Assembly: GCF_000226095.1 (NCBI RefSeq)
Contig: NC_016473.1
Location: 434,001-498,000, forward strand
Length of the DNA stretch: 64,000 nucleotides
Origin: Thermothelomyces thermophilus ATCC 42464
Taxonomy: Eukaryota; Ascomycota; Sordariomycetes; Sordariales; Chaetomiaceae
Reading direction: 5' to 3'
Part shown: positions 20,875 through 32,002 of the stretch, one piece after another
How the letters are laid out: the number at the start of each line of letters is the position of its first letter
Position numbering within the stretch: the stretch's first letter is position 1
Notes under the pieces: generated by a model
What the model saw: only the letters and a program-made list of their open reading frames with translations
Databases searched by the model: none
Told to the model about the DNA's origin: nothing
Made by a program: the position numbers and the translations under genes

Positions 20875-21877
20875 GTTAAAAAGGGAGCGCTGTAGCTACG
20901 TCGAGGCATGCCAGCTCGTAGCATAAGAGCGACACTGCTGCTGATGGATGGGAATTGATCGCATGTTCCGGACATTTTTTTGTGTGTCCAGGTGTGGATT
21001 GGCCCCCCTGCTGTCAGGTGCAGGGCAAGAAAACGGTTGACGGAACCGCAGTAAGTCCCCGGAACCTGCTTGCGCGCACCCGCCGCCGGCCGCTACGGCT
21101 CGCTGCTGAGTGTGTGATTTAACCGCCCGCAGGACTGCATTGACAGGGGTTGCGGTTGACAGAGCCATCGTTAGCCACTGACGCAGGAAGACACCTCCCT
21201 GCTGCATTAGACTAGCTCCCGACAACTGACAATATGAACCTAGTGTAGAAGGGTGATTTGAAAATGAACACGATCCGTGGCCTCGCTCGTCCCAGATGCT
21301 TCTTCAGCATTTCCGTCCGTCTTGACCGAGGAACGGAGTTCTTTGTGTTGGACAGGTCTGCGGGGTACGAATTGACGATGGATGCGGGGCGCCAGCGAGA
21401 TTCATGGCGAAAGATGGTATCATCGGGAGGAGAAAGAAAGGAAAAAAGAAAAAACACCTTTATAGAATGATGCGAAGGTTAGTTAGAGATGATCGGAGAA
21501 AGGAGTAGTAAAAAAAAAGACAGAGATGACGATGGTCCAGGGATTTTATTCCCAAAGCAATCAGGCTGCTACTGCTGTAATTAGGTATATGCAAGAGGCC
21601 CCTTATTATGCGCTGCTTGTTGTCTGTGTTCTGCGGCGGGCATGCCGTGGTTACCGCGCTGTGCGCGGTCTCCCCGCCCACAACTGCAGCTTGCTGTTAC
21701 AGGCCTGCCATCACTCCGAAATTCCAACCCCACCAAAGTGGTCGACACCAATCGGTTCTGAGCCCCCGAATCGCCAAATCTTCGAGGGCCTTGCAGCACC
21801 AATAACTCTCCCCAAGAACCAGCCATCGTCAGGCTTCGTCTTGGTCTTCCCTTTAGACCTTAATAAACCGCTCAAAC
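20875..21877. other. divergent promoter region
   Basis: One kb between the start of the minus-strand membrane protein and the start of BUD32. Short frames only. Purine-rich runs lie around 21425-21515. The closest upstream part of BUD32 is unremarkable. No RNA gene or repeat array was seen. Confidence 0.5.
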
Positions 21878-22672
21878 ATGGCCGCCACCGACGCGCAATT
21901 TCCCCTGCCAAAAGTGCTCACCTACCCCGCGTCGACCCCGCCATTACTGGTTACGCAAGGCGCGGAAGGGCGCCTCTACAAAACCACACACCTCCTGTCT
22001 GACCGGCCGTGCGCACTCAAGTACCGCCCGCCGAAGCCATACCGGCACCCGATCCTCGACTCCCGGTTGACCAAGGCGCGCATCTCGTCCGAGGCCAAGG
22101 TGCTCGAGAGATGCTGGCGCGAGGGCGTGCCTGTCCCTGCCGTCTACGCCATGGACCCCGCGGCGGGCTGGATGATGATGGAGTGGATTGACGGGATCCC
22201 GGTGCGCGTGGGAATCAACAAGTTGCTGGGTCCAAGGCCGGAGGAAGAGGCCCTGCCCGAGACACACGAGGCACTCCTTGCCGACTTGATGAAGAGGATC
22301 GGGGCTGCGATCGGCGCCCTGCACAAGACAGGAGTAGTGCACGGGGATCTGACGACGAGCAACATGATGCTTAGGCCAAGGAAAAGCGGCCAGGCCGGCG
22401 GAAGCACTGGGAACGAGGACGAGGGAGAGGCGCTCAATGGGGACGTGTTCATCATCGACTTTGGGCTGGCGACGCAGAGCATGTCGGACGAGGATCGTGC
22501 CGTGGATCTTTACGTCCTTGAGAGGGCGTTTGCGAGCACACATCCAAGGGCCGAGAAATTGTTCGCCGCGGTGCTTGAGGCGTACAAGGAAACCTTTAAG
22601 AAGGCATCCTCCGTTCTGATAAAGCTAGAGGACGTCAGGATGCGTGGGCGCAAGAGGAGCATGCTGGGATAG
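21878..22672 (+). CDS. BUD32: EKC/KEOPS complex kinase Bud32
   Basis: Bud32 is the small atypical kinase/ATPase of the KEOPS complex that makes the universal t6A modification of tRNA and also acts in telomere upkeep and transcription. Single exon, 264 residues, the usual length for the family. Visible features are the glycine-poor ATP loop QGAEGRLYKT, the lysine block ALKYRPPKPYRHPILD, the linker WMMMEWIDG, the catalytic loop VHGDLTTSNMML with Asp157, and the metal motif FIIDFGLA. The basic C-terminal tail RMRGRKRSMLG is also typical. The insert between catalytic loop and DFG (Gly/Glu-rich, about 25 residues) is longer than in yeast. The ATG at 21878 lies right before the first conserved residues. 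Confidence 0.95.
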   Translation: MAATDAQFPLPKVLTYPASTPPLLVTQGAEGRLYKTTHLLSDRPCALKYRPPKPYRHPILDSRLTKARISSEAKVLERCWREGVPVPAVYAMDPAAGWMMMEWIDGIPVRVGINKLLGPRPEEEALPETHEALLADLMKRIGAAIGALHKTGVVHGDLTTSNMMLRPRKSGQAGGSTGNEDEGEALNGDVFIIDFGLATQSMSDEDRAVDLYVLERAFASTHPRAEKLFAAVLEAYKETFKKASSVLIKLEDVRMRGRKRSMLG

Positions 22673-22902
22673 TTCCCGAGATGTAGAAAAAGATACCCAA
22701 TACCTCCAAGGGGCCCAAGGATCCAAGAGAAAGAGACCTTCCCGCTTTGATTCGCTATGCAGCGTGTCTGTAGAGCAATGCCATAACCTCTTCCCGTGCT
22801 CCGTTCCCAGATGCGTGTAACTATATCAAAACCCCGCCCTTACCCTGAAAACTCCTGGACAATTTCATGCCTCCCAGCTGTTGCAAACAAAACATTTCGG
22901 AC

Positions 22903-23959
22903 TTATTCGTCCACCAGTTCTGCGCCCGCAAAATAACCCTTATTCTCAATCACTCCCCGGTCCCGAACGACGGCCGTGTACTTTATCACCCATTGCGGCG
23001 TGAGATCGCCCTGCAGGCCGCCGGCGCCCGTCTCCGGATCGGCCAGCAGGCCGGCCCCGCCAAGCCCCTGCCCGAGGAGCTCCCTCAAGGTACCCTTTGG
23101 GAGAATATCGGTGCAGTCGCTGTGGACCAGCAGCTCGATGCCTTGCTCCTTTGCCAGCTTCGTCAGCGGCGGCGGGACATTGCAGCAGTCCTTGATGTTG
23201 ATCTGGTCGACCGCGGGTCGGACCTGAACCCTCGGAAGGAAGCGGGAGAGCTTTTCGCTGCCGAACTCGGCCAGGCCGAGCTTCTTCGCCAGTCCGGCGC
23301 GATGCAGTTCTTCGATGGCCGGCCAGCTCGCAATCTCGTCCTCGTCATTGCCCTGCGCCGCGTTCTTTCGGTCCGCCTCCCACTCGCAATCCCCCTCAAA
23401 CGACATGCCCGGAAAGGACACGATAAGTAGGTCGACAGCGGGAGCGCGCAGTTCCCTCAGGACGTGTTTCAGCGCTTCCCTTGCGTGATGCGACCGTTGC
23501 GAGACGGGCGCGCCCGGGAGGAAGAAGAGCTTGGCCGTTATATCGTACTGCGCAGGGTCCTCCTGCAGGCCATGGTCGCCCCTGTCGATCGCGGGCACAT
23601 ACAGCACGCCGTCTTTCTCGGCCGTCCAGAGCGACGCTGCGGGGCGCCCGCCGGTGCCATGGTTCAGGTCGACGCCGCCATTGGCGCTGCCGTTGCTGTC
23701 GCCGTTTGCATCACCGTTGCTGTGCGCTACTTCGGCCGCGTAATCTTCCTGCGCAGCGAGGAAGTTGCTCCGGAGCGAGTTTGTCAGCTCGAGATTCAAT
23801 CGAAACGCGCCGGGCTTACGGATGATGGAGGGGCCGCCCGAGACAATGTTTCTGCAATCCTTAAAGGTCAGCGGCGACTCGGACTAAGAAACTCGGACTG
23901 AGAATTCCACGTCTCGGCGGGGGTGCCAATTACCCAGTAGAGAGGATTAATTTAGTCAT
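22903..23959 (-). CDS. glutamate-cysteine ligase regulatory (modifier) subunit
   Basis: The protein is the likely partner of the catalytic glutamate-cysteine ligase in glutathione synthesis. Two exons (23959-23934 and 23851-22903) give 324 residues. Exon 1 encodes only nine codons, starting MTKLILSTG, and joins in frame to NIVSGGPSIIRKPG, the conserved fungal start. The 82-bp intron has GTAATT and TTGCAG ends. The rest has an aldo-keto-reductase-like fold signature, with VDLLIVSFPG, a WPAIEELHRAGLAKKLGLAEF strand-helix unit, and PAVDQINIKDC. The C-terminus contains TPQWVIKYTAVVRDRGVIENKGYF. A low-complexity Asn/Gly/Asp insert lies near residues 50-75. A model starting at the ATG-like codon of exon 2 alone would miss the conserved N-terminus. 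Confidence 0.88.
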
Positions 23960-25018
23960 TGCTGCTACACCTTGCTGACAGGGAATATTCTCAAAACAGC
24001 GACGAGAGAAAGGTCAAAATTAGTCTTGACGAGCCCTCTTCCCGTTTTCTAGTGGGGTTTGAGGTCGAAGGGTTGCCCGGCAATTATTAATGATTCGTGA
24101 GCCCCGCCTACCGAGGCCGTGGACGCTTGCCGCCGCGCCGCGCGGTCGAGAGTAGCAAGCCAGGGTTTGGAGAACGTGTCTCGTGGGTGTTCCAAACTGG
24201 TCGAATTCAACATTCCGGGCCGCGGCCAGTTGCGGGCACCCTGACGGGAATAAGTATGCGCATGTCAAAGGTTCTTCAGATTCCTCCCGCGCTTTCTCGG
24301 ATGCCCAGTGTGCGGGGGATTACTAACGGAGACGGGTCGGTATTGTAGTTGCCTACTACTAACCTTTTTGCCGGACCAGGCAGAACCGGCGCTATGGCAT
24401 GAAATTATGCCTTTCAGTGCGTGGGAAAGGCCACCTCCGTGTGGGCACCTCCCGCATCGCGTCCCAGCTATGGCCATATGAAATTCACCGTATTCGCGGC
24501 GCAACTGAGATCCAGATAGAGGCTTTCCTTGGATCAGTTGAGCCGGGCTCCAATGACCGAGCTGGCTACATTATTGCTATCGCCGCCTCCAGGAGCGGGT
24601 TTTGTGCCGGCCAGCCAGAAGGGATGTCACTCAGGTCACGGCGAGTTCCGATCACGGCGGCATTGGGCCTGAGTTCCTCTTTGCTTATTATTCCTTTCTG
24701 ATACTTTCAAGCTTCGTTGACCATAAAGTACTACGGATTAGTGAACAGATTACACCCTAGAGACCGAAGGCTGTAAATTCAGTTGCGGGAGGCCCCACCA
24801 GCCCCTCGCGCTGCTTTGACGGCATGGTGCCCCTCCAGAGTGGGCCCGTGCGTTTAGGTGCTGTGCAATTACTCAGACAGACCCCTGTAGCACAATTCTC
24901 GTGGCCAACCCTGTGAAGTGCGCAAACAATTTGACCGTCCATTGCGGTGGTTGAGCTCACTCCGCATCTGCATCGCTGGATAGTATCTTGCTGCCAGTGA
25001 AGCACGGCCTGCTTCATC
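23960..25018. other. divergent intergenic region, no gene seen
   Basis: About 1.1 kb between the starts of the glutamate-cysteine ligase subunit and AP-1 sigma genes. Open frames are short and overlapping. No repeat array or RNA gene was recognised. Confidence 0.5.
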
Positions 25019-25767
25019 ATGGCAATCAAGTAAGTTTTTCAGTGCTGCACCCGCCTGCATACTCGAGCTAACCGACATGCCGCTAGCTATCTGATTCTCC
25101 TCTCTCGGCAAGGCAAAGTGGTCAGTTATTCGCTGCCCTCCCGACTTGGGGTCAAAGTACGACGAGGCTTACTCCGTTTCAGCGTTTGGCCAAGTGGTTC
25201 ACCACTTTGTCGCCGAGGGACAAGGCCAAGATTGTGAAAGATGTCTCACAACTTGTCCTAGCAAGGCGGACACGGATGTGCAACTTCCTCGAGTACAAAG
25301 GTGAGTGCGTCACTGGCTTTGGAACTGTTGCTCGGGGAGCTCGAGCCGACTCGGCTTCCAGATACGAAAATCGTCTATCGCCGATATGCCTCGTTGTTCT
25401 TCATTGCCGGCTGCTCCTCCGATGACAACGAATTGATTACGCTCGAAATCATTCACCGATATGTTGAGCAGATGGACAAGTACTACGGCAACGTCTGCGA
25501 GCTGGACATCATCTTTTCTTTCACCAAAGCTTACTATATCCTGGATGAACTTCTGCTGGCGGGAGAGCTCCAGGAGAGCAGCAAGAAAAATGTTCTTCGG
25601 TGCATCTCCCAGCAGGACGCATTGGAAGATATGGAGGTTGGTACTCCTTTTTCTTTCCAGGCTTGCCTGATTGGTTGCAGATGACTCCCTCTCGTCTTTT
25701 CATGGCCGCGGCGCTGACGTGCCGACTTCCCACTCAGGTTGAGGACGAAGTCACAAAAATCATGTAG
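25019..25767 (+). CDS. APS1: AP-1 clathrin adaptor complex sigma subunit
   Basis: The sigma subunit belongs to the AP-1 adaptor that packs cargo into clathrin vesicles at the trans-Golgi and endosomes. Five exons (25019-25029, 25087-25120, 25183-25300, 25362-25636, 25738-25767) give 155 residues, the normal family length. The order of motifs fits exactly: [85 protein letters not shown], and the end VEDEVTKIM. Exon 1 has only 11 coding bases. Intron 4 uses the unusual donor [17 protein letters not shown] is the AP-1 form rather than that of AP-2, AP-3 or AP-4, as far as I can judge by eye. Short exons make this gene easy to mis-model; frames that read through introns are not genes. Confidence 0.95.
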
Positions 25768-27229
25768 AGGAACAGCGACGCTGGACCCTTATCGATCCTC
25801 TTTGTCTGCTTGGCGACGACTGCTCGAGTTCTGCGGTGGACGATATCGTTACTGGTGCAATGACTGATTCATATTGACACGTGCGATACAGGAGATGGAA
25901 CAGATCAAGAACGCACTCAAGGAAGGGGGTTTTTTGTGACCTTTGCCGCAGTTGGATGATACCACTCTGACGGCAAAGCCGAACCGACAAGCGACGACAT
26001 ACAAGTTCGAGGTGACACGGCGTTACGGGCATTACTGGCGTTACGGGATTGAGCGGATCGCAACGACGCTTGGAAGGCCCTGCCTTACGAGACAAACGGT
26101 GGAAGGGGTCAGACTACATATACCCATCAGGAGGGAGCAAACTCCTTTCGCAGTATTCGCAGAATCTAGATATGGGCATTGTAGATAAAGAGACCACCAG
26201 TGCTAGGCCTATTAAAGGCCCAGCGGAGCCGCGCGCAGCATCGTAACATCTTCAAGGGGGCATCGCAGCCACGCAGATGGAAGTTCAGCGATCAAGGACC
26301 GACTTCCTCCTCTCTTCTACACATCCGACGTCATCCGATCCTGCCAGCACAAGCGCCTACTCTTGTCGCACGAGCTATCGCCGCGTGGGCGAACGGGAAT
26401 GATCGCAGGTCGTGATCCAGGCTCTTTTAAGGTTGCTCCCTCAGCATTTAAAAAAATGAATGCTCGTGGGGTTTCTGGGCCATCTCATTCGTTTATCACT
26501 CACAGCATCAAAGCCGGAGCAGTGCTGCGAACCTTTTTGCGAGAAGGGGGGGGGGGAGAGGGGTTGCCGATCCCGTCCATAGACGTGCTGTTCTCGAAAC
26601 CAGGATCACGCTAGAAGCTAGGCCGGGCCAAGACCGCCTCTGGGAGAGATGGGCCGCGGATGTGCAGGCTTGCGACACGAGGCTACAGCCGATTGCGATT
26701 CATTCATGCGCGCCATGACCGACCGACAACCGCCCCAGCTGTCGCAATCCATTCGACTCATTTGCTTTCGTCACCTCGTCTCCCGTCAATCACCCCTGTC
26801 GCCCATTCAACCTCTCGACTGCCCACTCGTGACTCCATCGACAGGCCCAGAGCCCTCCCCGGGCCCATCGCATCCTGGCGCCCACCCCACGTTTCTTGGC
26901 TCTGTTCACCCCTTGGTTCAATGATTGCAGCCAAGCTTGCAAACTTCCCCGCTGATTCCAGTCGACCGCCTCAATAGCACCTCCAATCATCGCGCCGGCT
27001 TTTCCAACGCTGACTTTCGTACACCTTCAACATCGCGAAACATCGCGTTAAACATCACCTGGTTTTACGGGCATCAGCGCCTGGGTCTGAGAATCCCTGC
27101 GTTCTGTGCGCTGCAAGCGACGTGCCGCACACCGACGTCACCGCCCATATCTGGATGATCACCCCCGAATGACCAAGTGGCACGCCCCGCAACCACCATA
27201 CTTTCGTGCACTCAACCTCCGCAGCAAAG
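25768..27229. other. intergenic region, no supported gene
   Basis: About 1.5 kb between AP-1 sigma and MAF1, both on the plus strand. A G-rich run (G10) lies near 26549. The last 500 bp are C-rich and probably the MAF1 leader. Small frames show no family features. Confidence 0.45.
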
Positions 27230-28380
27230 ATGAAGGTACTATCCATGAGCTTTCTACAACATCCCAGCGGCAGACTGGCTTACCGAATCCCGATTAGTAC
27301 CTATCACTTCCATCATTTGACGTAGTGACGAGCGCGCTCAATTTCGACACGCCCGACTGCCATGTCACAGGCAGCTGCGACCTCTATACGACCAAGGCTG
27401 CCGGTTCCGACAAGAAGCTGTATAAGAACATCCAACAATCTCTCCAATCGCAGCATGCCGCGCTTCTCAAGTTCGGCGCCTCCCTCTCGCCGCCCCAGCG
27501 TGACTCGATGGCTGCGAGCCTCAATCTGAGTCGCTCCTCGCCGTTCGGGTCGCTGGAGGAGATCTCGAACCGGCGCACATTTGCCTACCTAATTGCGACG
27601 CTGAACGCATCACACCCGGACTATGACTTCTCCCACGTCTTGCGACCGGCTGACTTTCAGCGCGAGCGGGTGCTCCGCCGAGTCATGACGCAGATTGACA
27701 GCACACTCAGCAGCGTCCGGCCCACATCGACGCTCCTCGACGTCGCCATACCACGCAGCTCCCCCGCGAAACCGACCGACTTCAATACCGGCGTATCGAC
27801 GGCTCCTCCATGGGGCCCGCAGATGTGGGCCATGATCGACAAGGAAATGAGCCTCAAGGACTGCACCGTCTTCTCATACCAACCAGCCGATGACCCGTTC
27901 GACGAAGAAGAGGGCGCCATCTGGGCGTTACACTATTTCTTCTTCAACAAGGCGCTGAAGAGGGTATGCTACCTCTATGTCCGGGGAGTACCCGTCATGA
28001 GCCACAGCCCTCGGGTGACGGGGCACTCTGCCATGGCGCGCAGGACGAGACGCAGCCTGGCTGGACTCGCGGACGACGACGTGGACGACCTGGGCGCCAA
28101 CAAGCGAGCTCGCTACTGGTTGGGAGACAAGTTCGCCGAACGCATCACAGCGAGCGACGATGACATGGACGACGGTTTAGTCTGGAACCGCGACGCTGAC
28201 GGCGATGTAAACTGTCAATACGACGACGATGACGACGAAGAGGATGACGAAGAGGGAGAAGATTTTGCCATGGACGTCAGCGAAGAAGAGGAAGAGGATG
28301 ACACCCAGCGGAGGAGGAGTGGGAGCTCCATCAGAGGCGTTAGCGAGGATATCGCTGCGAGGATGGAGATTGAAGTCTGA
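27230..28380 (+). CDS. MAF1: Maf1, repressor of RNA polymerase III
   Basis: Maf1 binds and represses RNA polymerase III when nutrients or TOR signalling fall. Two exons (27230-27235 and 27298-28380) give 362 residues. Exon 1 holds only two codons, ATG AAG. The 62-bp intron (GTACTA..TTAG) joins it to YLSLPSFDVVTSALNFDTPDCHV, the conserved A box. Next come GSCDLYTTKAAGSDKKLYK, a Ser-rich linker, and the B/C boxes with NASHPDYDFSHVLRP, WAMIDKEMSLKDCTVFSYQP and ALHYFFFNKALKRVCYL. The C-terminal 130 residues are fungal, acidic and low complexity, with long Asp/Glu runs. The Ser-rich linker is where TOR-dependent phosphorylation is known in yeast. A gene finder requiring a longer first exon would miss the true start. 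Confidence 0.95.
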
Positions 28381-29744
28381 CCAACTTTCCTCCGACACTG
28401 AATCTCTTGCCAATTTGTTTGGCTTTCTTTGCTACTCCGTTGATCGGATCCTTGTTGTCATTTTCTCCTTTCATTATTTGCTCTTGGAACACGGGCTTGC
28501 CACGTACTCGGATATCTCTTTTGCCGTTTTCTTTTGTCAGTTCTGTTTCGTCTGTTGATGTATCTGTGAGTATTTTATGATCAGCTTTCAAGCCACGTCC
28601 GTGCTCGGACGGGCTGCCGATATATGGAGCGGCTTTCTCAAGTTATGGGGCAAAATTGGGTCGGGGTCCCTGATCAGATTCATCACCGGTCAGGCAGGTG
28701 GTTAGGTAGTGAGTTGTCGGGATTTTACTGCCTTGGGGGTGGGGGAAAGGGGTGAATGGGAGATTGGAGGGCCGCATTGCTCTTTCTGGAGTCAAAGGCT
28801 TCTGGGTCGAGGTCGTGCGTAGTGGACGCTGAGAACCAAAGTTCTCTTGAGCATTGTCACTGATGCTTTTATTGTCCTATCATATATCCAACGATTTACG
28901 CTAAACAACCCTGCGTATCTCAACAATGATTTCGTTGCCGATTAGCAAATTGTCTAGCGGACCGATGTACCTTTTCGCTTCAGTTATTCCAAGTGACTCT
29001 TACGGCGTATCGAAGCCCTACAGAACAGAGGGGAGTTGCTGCCGAGCTCTTTGTTCGGAATCAGGGACCTGATGGGAGTGACTGAACAGCTCGGTCTCAG
29101 GTGCCTCACAGTATGATATCAGTACTGGCCAGATCCCGTTTGCTTAAAATGTCATCTGTCGTCCGAGTAGAGCAACTACAGGAAGATGTACAGCACACAG
29201 CACGGCAGCATCACAATGGAATGGAAGCAAGAGGAACTAAGGGATAAACGCGGGAGAAGATGCAGACAGCGATAAAATTGACCAAAAAGGAAGTCTCTCA
29301 ACAAATGAAGAAAGAAAGAGAGAGAGAGGGAGGGAGGGAGAGAGGGAGAGAGAAAGGGACAAGCAGGCTAGGGGCGCAAGATAGGACCGCCAAAGTAAGC
29401 ACAATCCGAGCATCCCAGCCCCTTCTCCTCTCCATCACAAAGCCAGCCTCGAAACACCATTCCTTGCACTGAAGTTTCCCCTTCCCATTCCTCTCCGTGC
29501 CCTGATGGCCCGGCCCGACCCCATCCAACCCATCCAGCCCATCCCACCCATCCAACCCCCTAGACCGGCATGCAACCATGAGATATGTGCTAGGCTGGTT
29601 TGGTACGGCTTGGGTATGGTATGGTATAGTATGATCATCATGCTTCTTCCGGTAAAGTTGGTATAAAAGAAAAATCTCGTGTCTCGGGGTTGTACCTCGC
29701 CCGCCCCTTCCTTTCCGTCACAAAGTTCCGTTCAATCGTCATGC
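28381..29744. other. convergent intergenic region with purine tract
   Basis: About 1.4 kb between the 3' ends of MAF1 and the PP2C gene. A polypurine tract of AG, GGGA and GAAA units covers roughly 29305-29359. Around 29518-29568 there are imperfect CCCATCCAA repeats. No gene was supported. Confidence 0.5.
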
Positions 29745-32002
29745 CTACCCACTCTTCTGTTTATCCGCGCTGTTGTTCCCGGGCGCCTTTGTCTCCGCCT
29801 GCGGCTGCTCCGGTTGCTGCTGCTGCTGCTGCGATGATGACGAGCCAGTATCCGCCGGGGTGTCCGCCTTCGCCTCCGAAGCATTCCCCCCTTGCAATGT
29901 GCCTTTGGAGACCTGGCTAACAAGGTCTTTGTCCTCCTCCGAATTGTCAAACATCTCCGTGTCGTCCGAATCGGTCAGGACCTCGGTGCCATCCCCCAGG
30001 AAGATGATGCGCCCCTTATAGCCGCCGATACCAAAGCTCTTGCCCTGCTTTTGGTCCTCAAGGTCGTAACCGCTGTCGCTCTCGTCGAAGTTGTGGTGCA
30101 CACCTGGCCCCCTGAACTCGGCTGTAGTTGAGGAGAGACGAGCATTAGTGACGAGACTAACCAGAAAAGGACCGGCAACTTCGAAGGACAAGCGGCGTTA
30201 CCGACACACCAAACAGAGCAAGCGTCGGGGACCAGAGGGGAGGAAAGGCAAGTATATCGGACTGGTAAGGATAGAGGGAGGGAGGGAGAGATGGTGATGA
30301 CAACTGCGCTTCAAGGGGATGGCGTATCCCTACCATATTCGGGAGGAGCACAAGGGCCATCACCATTGGCAACCCGTCTGGCTATCTCCTCGTACCATTC
30401 CTCCTTGGTCCGGCCTTTGAGGAAGCCAATGATGATCATGGTCATGTTGTCGCAGCCCACACCGCCTGTCTCTGAGTTGGACGCCAGGCAGTTATCCATC
30501 ATGTTCTCGCAAATCTTGTCCAAGTCTTGCTTAGCAGCAATCCCGCGCCTGACGAACTCGATCACGGCCTGAGAGGACTGGCAATCCCAGATACCTGGCA
30601 GAACATGCGTGTCAGTAGTGATGCAGACGTGTAGGGGGTTTGGGAGTAGGCTAGCTAGTTTACCATCGCAAGCAATCACGAGGAACTCGTCGTCGTCGGA
30701 AATTTCGTGCACCACGACATCGGGGTAGGCTGTGACGATCTGTTGCTCTGGTGCGAGCTCGGCGCTCTTCTTGAACTCGAAATCTCCAATGGCTCTCGAC
30801 AGGGCGAGATTTCCGTTGACGCGTCCGAAGTCGACGAAACCGCCCGCAGCCGTGATCCGTGCCTTCTCGCCTACAGCCCCACGCAGCACCTGGTTAGCAA
30901 CGAGGCGCTCACTCGGATCTCGGCAGAGAGTGCGGTAGCCGTCGCACCTTCATTTTGGGGCTTGTGGTCGAATGACAGAGGTTTGGCTCGGCCTTTGACG
31001 CCCAAAACGCTCCTCGAGTCGCCGGCGTTTGCCTACAGCATCGTTGTGTGGTCAGCAATGTCTGACGAAGTGAGCGCGCGGGATGAGATTGGGCCCCCCC
31101 AGCGGAAAAAAAATTGCGGGAGGGGGTAACCAACAATGTAGATCTTGTCATCGGTGATCAAGCCCACACAAGCAGTGCAGCCCGAGACCTCCTCTTCGTA
31201 TTTGGGATCTGCTCGAGAAGAAGTATATCAGTGGTTGTCGTTGCTAGTTCAGACGATATACCCGTGATGGTGGTGGTGGGGGCCGGCCGCAAGGGCCCTG
31301 GCTCTGCCACCCCGCGAAATCCCCCGAGAACTCCGGGATGACCGGGCATTATCATACCGTTCAAGATGGCTCGGTCTGTGGCCAGGAAGCCGTCCTTCAG
31401 GGCCTGTTCGTAATTTCCCGCCTTGAAAGTGTCTTGCTTTGCAACGATGCGGTGGATGTTGTCGCCGGCGAAGAGAGCGACATTACTGCCGCCGTGACCA
31501 TCGAAGACGCCGAAGAAGGAGAGTTTCGAAGGGTGCTCTTTGGCGGCCTTGGGGTTATCCTCAAGCAGGTTCAATACGGCCGTATGCGCGTCTTCCATGC
31601 TTATGCGCCAGCCCTGCATGGCCGACAGGCCGTAGAAGAGCCGTTCGTCCCCGCCATGAGCTGATGTCTAGAGAGGTAGCGACCGCTCTGTCAGCGACCA
31701 TTCGGCTCTCGAGGATCGGGTCGGAACACCGCAGAAGGAGCCACGAGGGAAGAAATAAAAAATATCGACGGCATCGACTGAGCGAGTACGGCGGCGCGAA
31801 ATGGAGAGCCCGGCCGCGAAAGCAAGTTCGGCAGAGCGACAGCGTGCGGGTCGCGAGGCAGGGAGGGGCAGCCGAGCAGCCACGGCGCTCGCTCCAGGCA
31901 GAACACGCCCGACAGACACAGCACACGGCCTGGGCCCGGCTCGTCAGGGAGCAAAAAAAAACGTACCTTTTCGACAACGGGCTCAGAGAGTGTCTGGCCC
32001 AT
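29745..32002 (-). CDS. PTC2: PP2C-type Ser/Thr phosphatase, Ptc2/Ptc3-like
   Basis: PP2C enzymes are Mg/Mn-dependent phosphatases; yeast Ptc2/3 dampen HOG MAP-kinase and DNA-damage signalling. Seven exons (32002-31967, 31667-31358, 31208-31135, 31032-30948, 30870-30664, 30594-30334, 30121-29745) give 449 residues. The start MGQTLSEPVVEKTSAHGGDE is the standard form and carries an N-terminal Gly2 that may be myristoylated. Catalytic motifs are all present: RISMEDAH, FFGVFDGHGGS, ANAGDSRSVLG, NLALSRAIGDFEFK, VIACDGIWDC and GCDNMTMIIIG. After the catalytic core (about 1-330) comes a C-terminal region with ESDSGYDLED, an acidic patch and a Ser/Gln tail with Q6. Intron 3 uses the rare donor GTTGGT; the join reads KIYIANAGDSR. 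Substrate assignment is inference from homologues. Confidence 0.93.
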
